Positions 17,898 to 24,545 of a stretch of DNA of 36,898 bases are shown piece after piece. The stretch is from PFJX01 sp037442845 (lineage in GTDB: Bacteria; Pseudomonadota; Gammaproteobacteria; Burkholderiales; Thiobacillaceae): the NCBI GenBank assembly GCA_037442845.1, contig JBBIPL010000011.1:1-36898 (forward strand), in the 5' to 3' direction. The position numbers were made by a program, and so were the translations under genes. Every line of letters begins with the position of its first letter. The stretch's first letter is position 1. A model generated the notes under the pieces. That model was given only the letters and a program-made list of their open reading frames with translations, searched no databases and was not told where the DNA came from.

Positions 17898-19036
17898 GCC
17901 GCCAGCTCCCGATACAGGTTGGCCAGACGTCGGGCCAGCGCGCGGTCGGACCATTCGCGCGCATAGGCTGCGGCCTCGTCGCCGAGCTGGCGGCGGGCGG
18001 CGGGGTTGTCCAGGAGTTCGCCCAGGGTGTCGGCGAACTCGGCGGGATCGTCGGCGGCTACGCGGCAGCCGCGGCGGGGTTCCAGAATGTCGCGGGCGCC
18101 CATGGCCGCCAGGGCGACCACCGGGCAGCCCTGGGCCATGGCCTCGAGCAGCACCAGTCCCTGCGTTTCGGTGCGCGAGGCGAAGATGAAGACGTCAGCC
18201 GCCGCGTAGGCGGCCGGCAACTGCTTGCGCCGGTCGAGATAGCCGAGGAAGCGGGCCTGCCCTCCCAGTCCCAGCAGTCGGGCCTGGCGTTCCAGGTCGG
18301 CGCGCGCCGGGCCTTCACCGGTGATCAGAAAGACCAGATCGGGATGCGCGCGGCGCGCCCGCGCCACCACGTCGAGCAGAAAGCCGATGTTCTTTTCGTG
18401 GGCGACGCGGCCGACGAACAGGGCCAGGGGCGTGTCCGCCGCGATGCCGAGGCCGGCGCGGAAGCGGTCGCCGTCGGCGGCCGCGAAGGCGCGCTCGGGC
18501 AGGCCGGTGGGCAGCACGTGCAGGGGCCGCCGCACGCCGTAGGCGCGCAGGCGCTCGCGCATCGCCGTCGAGGGCACGATCACCGCGTCCAGGTCGTTGC
18601 ACTGGCGGCGCGAGAAATGCCGCGCGATGGCGCGCGGCAGGGCGGCGGGCAGCCAGGGCACGTAGTGGTGCAGGTATTCCTCGAACAGCGTGTGGTAGGT
18701 GGCCAGCACCGGCTTGCCCAGCTTGCGGGCCGCGCCGAGGCCGGCGTAGTGGGCGGCGAAGGGGGTCTGCACATGCACCAGGTCGCAGTCGCGCGCGGCC
18801 GCCAGGCAGGCCCGGCGCAGGGCGCCGTAGCGCGCCAGACGATCCTCCGGGTCGCCCGGGACCGGCCGCGAGGGCACCCGCGTGACGCCCGCGGAAGCGC
18901 CGCCGTCGCCGTAGTCCGGGGCGATCAGTGATACGTCGATGGCCTCGTCCGCCAGTGCGGCGCGAAAGGTCTCGATGGAAGTGGAAACGCCGTTGATGCG
19001 CGGGAAATAGACATCGGAAACCATGAGGACGCGCAT
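17894..19036 (-). CDS. GT4-family glycosyltransferase, monoglycosyldiacylglycerol-synthase-like
   Basis: A 380-residue GT-B glycosyltransferase. Start MRVLMVSDVYFPRINGVSTS; the acceptor domain has DLVHVQTPFAAHYAGL and the YHTLFEEYLHHYVPW segment typical of 1,2-diacylglycerol 3-glucosyltransferases of the alMGS type. The donor domain has LFVGRVAHEKNIGFLLD, ITGEGPARADLE and the EX7E motif TETQGLVLLEAMAQG. The ATG lies in a TGATG overlap with the plcP-like stop, so diacylglycerol release and glycosylation would be co-expressed. No membrane helix; such enzymes bind the membrane surface. The lipid acceptor is inferred from motif and context. Confidence 0.8.
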   Translation of the reverse strand: MRVLMVSDVYFPRINGVSTSIETFRAALADEAIDVSLIAPDYGDGGASAGVTRVPSRPVPGDPEDRLARYGALRRACLAAARDCDLVHVQTPFAAHYAGLGAARKLGKPVLATYHTLFEEYLHHYVPWLPAALPRAIARHFSRRQCNDLDAVIVPSTAMRERLRAYGVRRPLHVLPTGLPERAFAAADGDRFRAGLGIAADTPLALFVGRVAHEKNIGFLLDVVARARRAHPDLVFLITGEGPARADLERQARLLGLGGQARFLGYLDRRKQLPAAYAAADVFIFASRTETQGLVLLEAMAQGCPVVALAAMGARDILEPRRGCRVAADDPAEFADTLGELLDNPAARRQLGDEAAAYAREWSDRALARRLANLYRELAA

Positions 19037-19821
19037 CAGTAGGCCTCGATGTGCTCGGAGATCGGCTCCGGCCTGGCCTGGCGGCACAACAGGCTCCACT
19101 GCACCATTTCCAGCCGGCCGTCGGTGTGCTCGACGATGGCGCTGCACGAATCCACCCAGTCGCCGCAGTTGGCGTAGACAAGGCCGTCGACCTCCTTCAG
19201 CGCGGCCCAGTGGATGTGGCCGCAGATGACGCCGTCGAGACCGCGCTCGCGCGCGTGGCGGATGACCGAATCCTCGAAGTCGAAGATGAACTGCAAGGCG
19301 GTCTTCACCCGCCGCTTGGCATAGCCGGCCAGCGACCAGTAGCCCGGGATGCCGAGCAGGCGGCGCAGCCTGGACAGCCAGCCGTTGATGCGCACCAGGC
19401 CGTTGTAGGCCATGTCGCCGAGCACCGCCACCCAGCGGTGGTGCCGCGTAACCTGGTCGAACTCGTCGCCGTGGATGAGCAGGAAGCGGCGACCGTCGGC
19501 GGTCTCGTGCACGTATTCCCGCTCCACCCGGATGTCGCCGAAGGCGGTCTCGCAATAGTCGCGCAGGGCCTCGTCATGGTTGCCGGGCACGAACACCACG
19601 TGCTCGCCGTGGCGGGCGCGGCGCAGAACTTTCTGGATGACGGTGTTCTGCGTCGGGCTCCAGTGGAGGCCGCGACGCATGCTCCACAGGTCGATGATGT
19701 CGCCCAGCAGATACAGGTGTTCGGCGGGGTGGTCGCGCAGGAAGGCGAGCAGGCTGTCGGCATGGCAGGCCCGGGTGCCCAGATGGACATCCGAGATGAA
19801 TACGGAGCGTACGGCTGGCAT
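19036..19821 (-). CDS. plcP: PlcP-like calcineurin-family metallophosphoesterase (phospholipase C type)
   Basis: A 261-residue metallophosphoesterase with the full two-metal set: SDVHLG (Asp11, His13), LLGDIID (Asp41), PGNHDE (Asn81, His82), LIHGDEFD and CGHIHWA. It resembles the proteins often auto-annotated as UDP-2,3-diacylglucosamine diphosphatase, but the GTRACHADSLLAFLR, HWSPTQNTVIQKVLRRAR and NCGDWVDSCSAIVEH segments fit the PlcP branch. PlcP (Sinorhizobium) is induced by phosphate starvation and cleaves phosphatidylcholine and related lipids to diacylglycerol. A near-perfect Pho box sits 23 nt upstream, and two GT4 genes follow with overlapping codons. The start is the ATG at 19821; GTG 19830 is an alternative. 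An LpxH-like role cannot be excluded. Confidence 0.75.
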   Translation of the reverse strand: MPAVRSVFISDVHLGTRACHADSLLAFLRDHPAEHLYLLGDIIDLWSMRRGLHWSPTQNTVIQKVLRRARHGEHVVFVPGNHDEALRDYCETAFGDIRVEREYVHETADGRRFLLIHGDEFDQVTRHHRWVAVLGDMAYNGLVRINGWLSRLRRLLGIPGYWSLAGYAKRRVKTALQFIFDFEDSVIRHARERGLDGVICGHIHWAALKEVDGLVYANCGDWVDSCSAIVEHTDGRLEMVQWSLLCRQARPEPISEHIEAY

Positions 19822-19828
19822 GCGGCGC

Positions 19829-19862
19829 ACTCTGCCAAGCCTCTGTGACAGTCCGGTGACAA
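19829..19862 (-). promoter_or_regulatory. Near-perfect PhoB box and -10 for the plcP-glycosyltransferase operon
   Basis: On the minus strand TTGTCAC (19862-19856, 6/7) and CTGTCAC (19851-19845, 7/7) are separated by CGGA, matching CTGTCAY-N4-CTGTCAY at 13 of 14 positions. CAGAGT (19834-19829) starts exactly 10 nt later and has three matches to TATAAT. A start site about 7 nt on would fall at or next to the ATG (19821), implying a leaderless or nearly leaderless mRNA. Confidence 0.75.
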
Positions 19863-19984
19863 CGGTTCGCCGGACCCGCGCGCGGCGCCGCGCATGGCCA
19901 GCGCGCCACAGCGCGCACGGTCGCGAAGATTGACCGTCCCGGTCTTCCTCATTAAAATTCACGGCCTTTTTCAAGGGGGAACCC

Positions 19985-20731
19985 ATGCGTCGCAAACTGG
20001 TGGCAGGCAACTGGAAAATGCACGGCAGTCTCGCCGAGAACGAGGCCTTGCTCTCCGGCATCCTGGCCGGCATCGGCGAGCTCAAGGCCGGCGTCGCGGT
20101 ATGCGTGCCGTTTCCCTACCTGGCGCAGGTGCAGGCCCGGCTGGCCGGTTCCAGGATCGCCTGGGGCGCGCAGAATCTCAGCCAGCACGCCAAGGGCGCC
20201 TACACCGGTGAAGTCTCGGCGGCCATGCTGAAGGATTTCGGTTGCGCCTACGTCATCGTCGGCCACTCCGAGCGCCGCGCCCTCTACGGCGAGAGCGATG
20301 CCGTGGTGGCGGAGAAGTTCGCCGCCGCCCAGGCCGCCGGCCTGACCCCCATTCTCTGCGTGGGCGAGACCCTGGAGGAACGCGAAGGCGGCATCACCGA
20401 GCAGGTGGTGGGCCGCCAGCTGGACGCGGTCATCGCCAAGTGCGGCGTGTCCGCCCTGGCCAAGGCCGTGCTCGCCTACGAGCCGGTTTGGGCCATCGGC
20501 ACCGGCAAGACCGCCACGCCCGAGCAGGCGCAGGCCGTGCACGCCTTCATCCGCGCCCGGGTGCGCGGCCTCGACGCCGGCGTGGCCAAAGGCCTCATCA
20601 TCCAGTACGGCGGCAGCATGAAGCCCGGCAATGCGGCGGAACTGCTGTCGCAGCCCGACATCGACGGCGGCCTGATCGGCGGCGCCGCGCTCAACGCCGA
20701 AGAGTTTCTCGCCATCTGCCGGGCCGGATAA
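19985..20731 (+). CDS. tpiA: Triosephosphate isomerase
   Basis: Interconverts dihydroxyacetone phosphate and glyceraldehyde-3-phosphate. The 248-residue TIM barrel has GNWKM (Lys11), VIVGHSERR with the electrophilic His, the AYEPVWAIGTGKTAT segment with catalytic Glu and the flexible loop, and the phosphate-binding IIQYGGSMKPGNA and GGLIGGAAL. A purine-rich AAGGGGGAA precedes the ATG. secG follows 12 nt downstream. The start is 122 nt from the divergent Pho box, which points the other way. Confidence 0.97.
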   Translation: MRRKLVAGNWKMHGSLAENEALLSGILAGIGELKAGVAVCVPFPYLAQVQARLAGSRIAWGAQNLSQHAKGAYTGEVSAAMLKDFGCAYVIVGHSERRALYGESDAVVAEKFAAAQAAGLTPILCVGETLEEREGGITEQVVGRQLDAVIAKCGVSALAKAVLAYEPVWAIGTGKTATPEQAQAVHAFIRARVRGLDAGVAKGLIIQYGGSMKPGNAAELLSQPDIDGGLIGGAALNAEEFLAICRAG

Positions 20732-20743
20732 GGAAGATCAGCC

Positions 20744-21082
20744 ATGGAATTCATCGTCTGGGTCCTGCATCTGCTCGTCGCCGTCGCCGTCATCGCTCTG
20801 GTCCTGCTGCAGCACGGCAAGGGCGCCGACATGGGCGCGGCCTTCGGCAGCGGTTCTTCCGGCAGCCTGTTCGGCGCCAGCGGTTCCGCGAATTTCCTGT
20901 CCCGCAGCACGGCGGTGCTGGCCACGGCGTTTTTCCTGACCAGCCTGGGGCTGACCTATTTTTCCAGCCAGAAGCACGAGGCCGCGGCCAAGCCGCTGGC
21001 GGCGCCGGCCCAGCCGGCGGCGCCGCAGCCCGTCGAACAACCCGCGGGTGCTCTGGACAAATCGGGAGCCATCCCGAAGTAA
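20744..21082 (+). CDS. secG: Preprotein translocase subunit SecG
   Basis: Small SecYEG component that assists SecA-driven export. The 112-residue protein has two membrane helices (about 4-22 and 56-75) around the conserved loop LLQHGKGADMGAAFGSGSSGSLFGASG, then an Ala/Pro/Gln-rich cytoplasmic tail. AGGAAGA precedes the ATG. The position between tpiA and a tRNA-Leu before nuoA is typical of betaproteobacteria. Confidence 0.95.
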   Translation: MEFIVWVLHLLVAVAVIALVLLQHGKGADMGAAFGSGSSGSLFGASGSANFLSRSTAVLATAFFLTSLGLTYFSSQKHEAAAKPLAAPAQPAAPQPVEQPAGALDKSGAIPK

Positions 21083-21091
21083 GGCGTTTTC

Positions 21092-21108
21092 GGGGCGCGC
21101 GGCGCCCC
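21092..21108 (+). other. GC hairpin between secG and tRNA-Leu
   Basis: GGGGCGC (21092-21098) and GCGCCCC (21102-21108) form a 7-bp stem with a 3-nt loop directly before the tRNA. C residues, not T, follow, so a processing or mRNA-end structure is more likely than an intrinsic terminator. Confidence 0.4.
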
Positions 21109-21114
21109 CCCACG

Positions 21115-21199
21115 GCCGACGTGGTGAAATTGGTAGACACGCTGTCTTGAGGGGGCAGTGACGAAAGTCGTGCGAGTTCGAGTCTCGCCGTCGGCACCA
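21115..21199 (+). tRNA. leuU: tRNA-Leu (anticodon GAG)
   Basis: An 85-nt class II tRNA. The acceptor stem GCCGACG pairs with CGTCGGC, followed by discriminator A and an encoded CCA. The D-arm contains TGGTGAAATTGGTAGACA. The anticodon stem CTGTC/GGCAG frames the loop TTGAGGG with GAG at 34-36. A long variable arm (TGACGAAAGTCGT region) and GTTCGAGTC in the T-arm complete it. The E. coli homologue leuU also follows secG. Confidence 0.97.
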
Positions 21200-21234
21200 T
21201 CGAATTTCCTTATATATTTCTGTGCTTATTTAAT

Positions 21235-21260
21235 AACCCATTGATATCAATGGGTTTTTT
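21235..21260 (+). terminator. Rho-independent terminator after tRNA-Leu
   Basis: AACCCATTGAT (21235-21245) is followed directly by its reverse complement ATCAATGGGTT (21246-21256), running into T residues through 21260 and a second T-run after one G. Strong intrinsic terminator that separates the tpiA-secG-tRNA unit from nuo. Confidence 0.9.
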
Positions 21261-21273
21261 GTTTTTTCGAGCC

Positions 21274-21302
21274 TTGACGCAAGGAGCGCCAGCGCCTAGA
21301 CT
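21274..21302 (+). promoter_or_regulatory. Predicted sigma70 promoter of the nuo operon
   Basis: TTGACG (21274-21279, 5/6 to TTGACA) and TAGACT (21297-21302, 4/6 to TATAAT) are separated by 17 nt. It lies just after the terminator and 44 nt before the nuoA ATG. Confidence 0.65.
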
Positions 21303-21346
21303 TGCGCAATTCATGGCGTGTGCCGACGCGCCATTCCGGGGAATCC

Positions 21347-21703
21347 ATGCTCGAGAACTATTTTCCGATTCTGCTTTTCATCCTGGTGGGTCTGGGATTT
21401 GGCGTGGTTCCCATGCTGGCCGGCAAGCTGCTCGGTCCCAGCCGTCCCGACGCGGAGAAGGGGTCGCCCTACGAGTGCGGCTTCGAGGCCTTCGAGGATG
21501 CGCGCATGAAGTTCGACGTGCGCTTCTACCTGGTCGCCATCCTCTTCATCCTGTTCGACCTCGAAATCGCCTTCCTCTTCCCATGGGCCGTGGTGCTTGA
21601 GGATATCGGCCTGTTCGGCTTCCTTTCCATGATGGTTTTCCTCGGAATTCTGGTGGTGGGCTTCGTCTACGAGTGGATGAAGGGCGCCCTGGATTGGGAA
21701 TGA
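21347..21703 (+). CDS. nuoA: NADH-quinone oxidoreductase subunit A
   Basis: Membrane subunit of complex I, 118 residues, with three membrane helices (about 5-27, 62-84, 88-110) and the conserved loop KGSPYECGFEAFEDARMKFDVRFYLVAILFI. The loop Cys lies near the quinone entry. The start was set at the ATG preceded by GGGGAA; an upstream in-frame ATG gives an atypical extension. First gene of a complete nuoA-N operon. Confidence 0.96.
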   Translation: MLENYFPILLFILVGLGFGVVPMLAGKLLGPSRPDAEKGSPYECGFEAFEDARMKFDVRFYLVAILFILFDLEIAFLFPWAVVLEDIGLFGFLSMMVFLGILVVGFVYEWMKGALDWE

Positions 21704-21713
21704 GAGATAGGCG

Positions 21714-22190
21714 ATGGGCATCGAAGGCGTACTCGAAAAAGGCTTCATCACCACCACCGTCGACGCGGTGGTGAACTACACCCGCACCGGCTCGCTGTGG
21801 CCGATGACCTTCGGCCTGGCCTGCTGCGCCATCGAAATGATGCAGGCCGGCGCCTCCCGCTACGACCTCGACCGTTTCGGCATGGTGTTCCGCCCCAGTC
21901 CGCGGCAAAGCGATCTGATGATCGTCGCCGGCACCCTCTGCAACAAGATGGCGCCCGCCCTGCGCAAGGTCTACGACCAGATGTCGGAGCCGCGCTGGGT
22001 GCTGTCCATGGGCTCCTGCGCCAACGGCGGCGGCTATTACCATTATTCCTATGCCGTGGTGCGCGGTTGCGACCGCATCGTGCCCGTGGATGTCTATGTG
22101 CCCGGCTGTCCGCCCAGCGCCGAGGCCTTGCTGTACGGCCTGATCCAGTTGCAGAAGAAGATTCGCCGCACTTCCACCATCGCCCGCTGA
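21714..22190 (+). CDS. nuoB: NADH-quinone oxidoreductase subunit B
   Basis: Holds cluster N2, the last Fe-S centre before quinone. The 158-residue protein has the ligand set LACCAIEMM, SMGSCANGGGYY and VPGCPPSAEALLYG. It starts 10 nt after nuoA. The N-terminus MGIEGVLEKGFITTTVD is typical of betaproteobacterial NuoB. Confidence 0.97.
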   Translation: MGIEGVLEKGFITTTVDAVVNYTRTGSLWPMTFGLACCAIEMMQAGASRYDLDRFGMVFRPSPRQSDLMIVAGTLCNKMAPALRKVYDQMSEPRWVLSMGSCANGGGYYHYSYAVVRGCDRIVPVDVYVPGCPPSAEALLYGLIQLQKKIRRTSTIAR

Positions 22191-22208
22191 CAGGACCGAC
22201 GACCCATC

Positions 22209-22808
22209 ATGCCGCTGACTCCGGAAGCCCTACTCGCGCGTATCGAGGACGCCCTGGGCGACAAGCTCGTCGCCAGCAGGATCGCCGTGGGCGAGCTCAC
22301 CATCGAGGTGAAGCCCGAGGACTGGGTCGAGGTGGCCTTTGCCCTGCGCGACGAACCGGCGCTCGCCTTCGATCTGATGATGGACCTGTGCGGGGTGGAC
22401 TACTCCGCCTACAAGGATGGCGCCCGTGAGGGCGCGCGCTTCGCCGTGGTCCTGCACCTGTTGTCGGTGGTGAAGAACCACCGCCTGCGCGTGCGCACGT
22501 TCTGCGCCGACGACGAACTGCCCATGCTGGCCTCGCTGATCGAAGTGTGGCCGGCGGTGAACTGGTTCGAGCGGGAGGCCTTCGACCTGTTCGGTATCGT
22601 CTTCGAAGGCCATCCCGATCTGCGCCGCATCCTCACCGACTACGGTTTCATCGGCCATCCCTTCCGCAAGGACTTCCCCATTTCCGGCCATGTGGAAATG
22701 CGCTATGACCCCGAGTTGAAGCGGGTCGTCTACCAGCCGGTCAGCATCGATCCGCGCGAGGTCACGCCGCGCATCGTGCGCGAGGACCACTACGGCGGGG
22801 GCGTGTAA
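22209..22808 (+). CDS. nuoC: NADH-quinone oxidoreductase subunit C
   Basis: Peripheral-arm subunit (30-kDa family), 199 residues, a separate gene rather than the NuoCD fusion of E. coli. Conserved features: FDLMMDLCGVDY, VVLHLLSVVKNHRLRV, WPAVNWFEREAFDLFGIVFEGHPDLRRILTDYGF and HPFRKDFP. nuoD starts at the base after its stop. Confidence 0.96.
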   Translation: MPLTPEALLARIEDALGDKLVASRIAVGELTIEVKPEDWVEVAFALRDEPALAFDLMMDLCGVDYSAYKDGAREGARFAVVLHLLSVVKNHRLRVRTFCADDELPMLASLIEVWPAVNWFEREAFDLFGIVFEGHPDLRRILTDYGFIGHPFRKDFPISGHVEMRYDPELKRVVYQPVSIDPREVTPRIVREDHYGGGV

Positions 22809-24062
22809 ATGGCCGATATCCGCAATTACACGATCAACTTTGGTCCCCAGCATCCGGCCGCGCACGGCGTGCTGCGCCTGGTGCTGGAGCTGGACGGCGA
22901 GGTCATCGAGCGCGCCGACCCGCATATCGGCCTGCTGCATCGCGGCACCGAGAAACTGGCCGAAACCAAGACCTTCCTGCAGGCCGTGCCCTACATGGAT
23001 CGTCTGGACTACATGTCCATGATGCTGAACGAGCACGCCTACGTCATGGTCATCGAGCGCCTGCTGGGCCTGCGGGTGCCGGAACGGGCCCAGTACATCC
23101 GGGTGATGTTCGACGAAATCACCCGCATCCTGAACCACCTCCTGTGGCTCGGCACCCATGCCCTCGACGTGGGCGCGATGACGGTCTTCCTCTATGCCTT
23201 CCGCGAGCGCGAGGATCTCATCGACGTCTACGAGGCGGTCACCGGCGCCCGCATGCATGCCGCCTATTACCGGCCCGGCGGCGTCTACCGCGACCTGCCG
23301 GAGCGCATGCCGCAGTACCAGGTGACGCGCGGCAAGAACGAGGCCGACCTGCGCCGCATGAACGAGAACCGCCAAGGCAGCGTGCTCGACTTCATCGACG
23401 ACTTCACCCGCCGTTTCCCCGGATACGTCGACGATTACGAGACCCTGCTCACCGACAACCGCATCTGGAAGCAGCGCACCGTCGGCATCGGCGTGCTCGA
23501 TCCGGACCGGGCCAAGGCTCTGGGCATGACCGGCCCCATGCTGCGCGGCTCCGGCATCGCCTGGGACCTGCGCAAGCTGCAGCCCTACGAGGTCTACGAT
23601 CGCATGGACTTCGAGATCCCCGTGGGCCGCGCCGGCGACAGCTACGACCGCTACCTGGTGCGCATCGAGGAGATGCGCGAGTCCAACAAGATCATCCGGC
23701 AGTGCGTGGACTGGCTGAAGCGGAACCCCGGCCCGGTCATCGTCGACAACCACAAGGTGGCGCCGCCCAGCCGGGAGTCGATGAAGTCCAACATGGAAGA
23801 GCTGATCCACCACTTCAAGCTGTTCACCGAGGGCATGCACGTGCCCGAGGGCGAGGCCTACGCGGCGGTGGAGCACGCCAAGGGCGAGTTCGGCGTCTAC
23901 CTGGTGTCCGACGGCGCCAACAAGCCCTACCGCCTCAAGCTGCGCGCCCCCGGCTTCTCCCACCTGGCCGCCCTGGACGAGATGTCGCGCGGCCACATGA
24001 TCGCCGATGTGGTGGCCATCATCGGCACGCTGGACATCGTGTTCGGCGACATCGACCGCTAA
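22809..24062 (+). CDS. nuoD: NADH-quinone oxidoreductase subunit D
   Basis: The 49-kDa subunit that forms the quinone-binding pocket with NuoB; related to the large subunit of [NiFe] hydrogenases. 417 residues. FGPQHPAAHGVLRLVLELDGE contains the pocket His; HRGTEKLAE, DYMSMMLNEHAY, ARMHAAYYRPGGV, KGEFGVYLVSDG and LRAPGFSHLAAL follow, and it ends DIVFGDIDR as usual. No intergenic space to nuoC. Confidence 0.97.
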   Translation: MADIRNYTINFGPQHPAAHGVLRLVLELDGEVIERADPHIGLLHRGTEKLAETKTFLQAVPYMDRLDYMSMMLNEHAYVMVIERLLGLRVPERAQYIRVMFDEITRILNHLLWLGTHALDVGAMTVFLYAFREREDLIDVYEAVTGARMHAAYYRPGGVYRDLPERMPQYQVTRGKNEADLRRMNENRQGSVLDFIDDFTRRFPGYVDDYETLLTDNRIWKQRTVGIGVLDPDRAKALGMTGPMLRGSGIAWDLRKLQPYEVYDRMDFEIPVGRAGDSYDRYLVRIEEMRESNKIIRQCVDWLKRNPGPVIVDNHKVAPPSRESMKSNMEELIHHFKLFTEGMHVPEGEAYAAVEHAKGEFGVYLVSDGANKPYRLKLRAPGFSHLAALDEMSRGHMIADVVAIIGTLDIVFGDIDR

Positions 24063-24071
24063 GAGACGAAC

Positions 24072-24545
24072 ATGCTTTCCCCCGAATCCCTCGCCCGCAT
24101 CGACAAGGAAGTCGCCAAGTACCCGCCGGAGCACAAGCAGTCGGCGGTGATGAGCGCCCTGCGCATCGCCCAGATGGAACTGGGCTGGCTGTCCCGGGGC
24201 GCCATCGAGTACGTGGCGAATTACCTCGACATGCCGGCCATCGCCGCCTACGAGGTGGCCACCTTCTACAACATGTACGACCTGGCGCCGGTGGGTCGCC
24301 ACAAGGTGACCCTGTGCACCAACCTGCCCTGCCAGTTGCAGGGCGCCGACAAGATCGCCGAGCACCTGCAGGCCCGGCTTGGCATCGGCTTCGGCGAGAC
24401 CACCGCCGATGGCCGCTACACCCTGAAGGAAGGCGAGTGCATGGGCGCCTGCGGGCACGGCCCCCTGTGCCTGCACAACAACCACAAGATGCATACCCAG
24501 CTCACCACCGAGTCGGTGGACAAGCTGCTGGACGAGATGAAATGA
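24072..24545 (+). CDS. nuoE: NADH-quinone oxidoreductase subunit E
   Basis: Thioredoxin-fold subunit with the [2Fe-2S] cluster N1a, 157 residues. Ligands lie in CTNLPCQ and ECMGACGHGP. Other family marks are YPPEHKQSAVMSALRIAQ and YEVATFYNMYDLAPVG. Its stop overlaps the nuoF start (ATGA). Confidence 0.97.
   Translation: MLSPESLARIDKEVAKYPPEHKQSAVMSALRIAQMELGWLSRGAIEYVANYLDMPAIAAYEVATFYNMYDLAPVGRHKVTLCTNLPCQLQGADKIAEHLQARLGIGFGETTADGRYTLKEGECMGACGHGPLCLHNNHKMHTQLTTESVDKLLDEMK

Noticed and set aside
19036..19821. Annotation of the phosphoesterase as a standard LpxH (lipid A synthesis)
   Set aside because: The sequence around the metal motifs fits the PlcP branch better, and the Pho box and glycosyltransferase context argue against a constitutive lipid A gene. 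The alternative is kept as a caveat.
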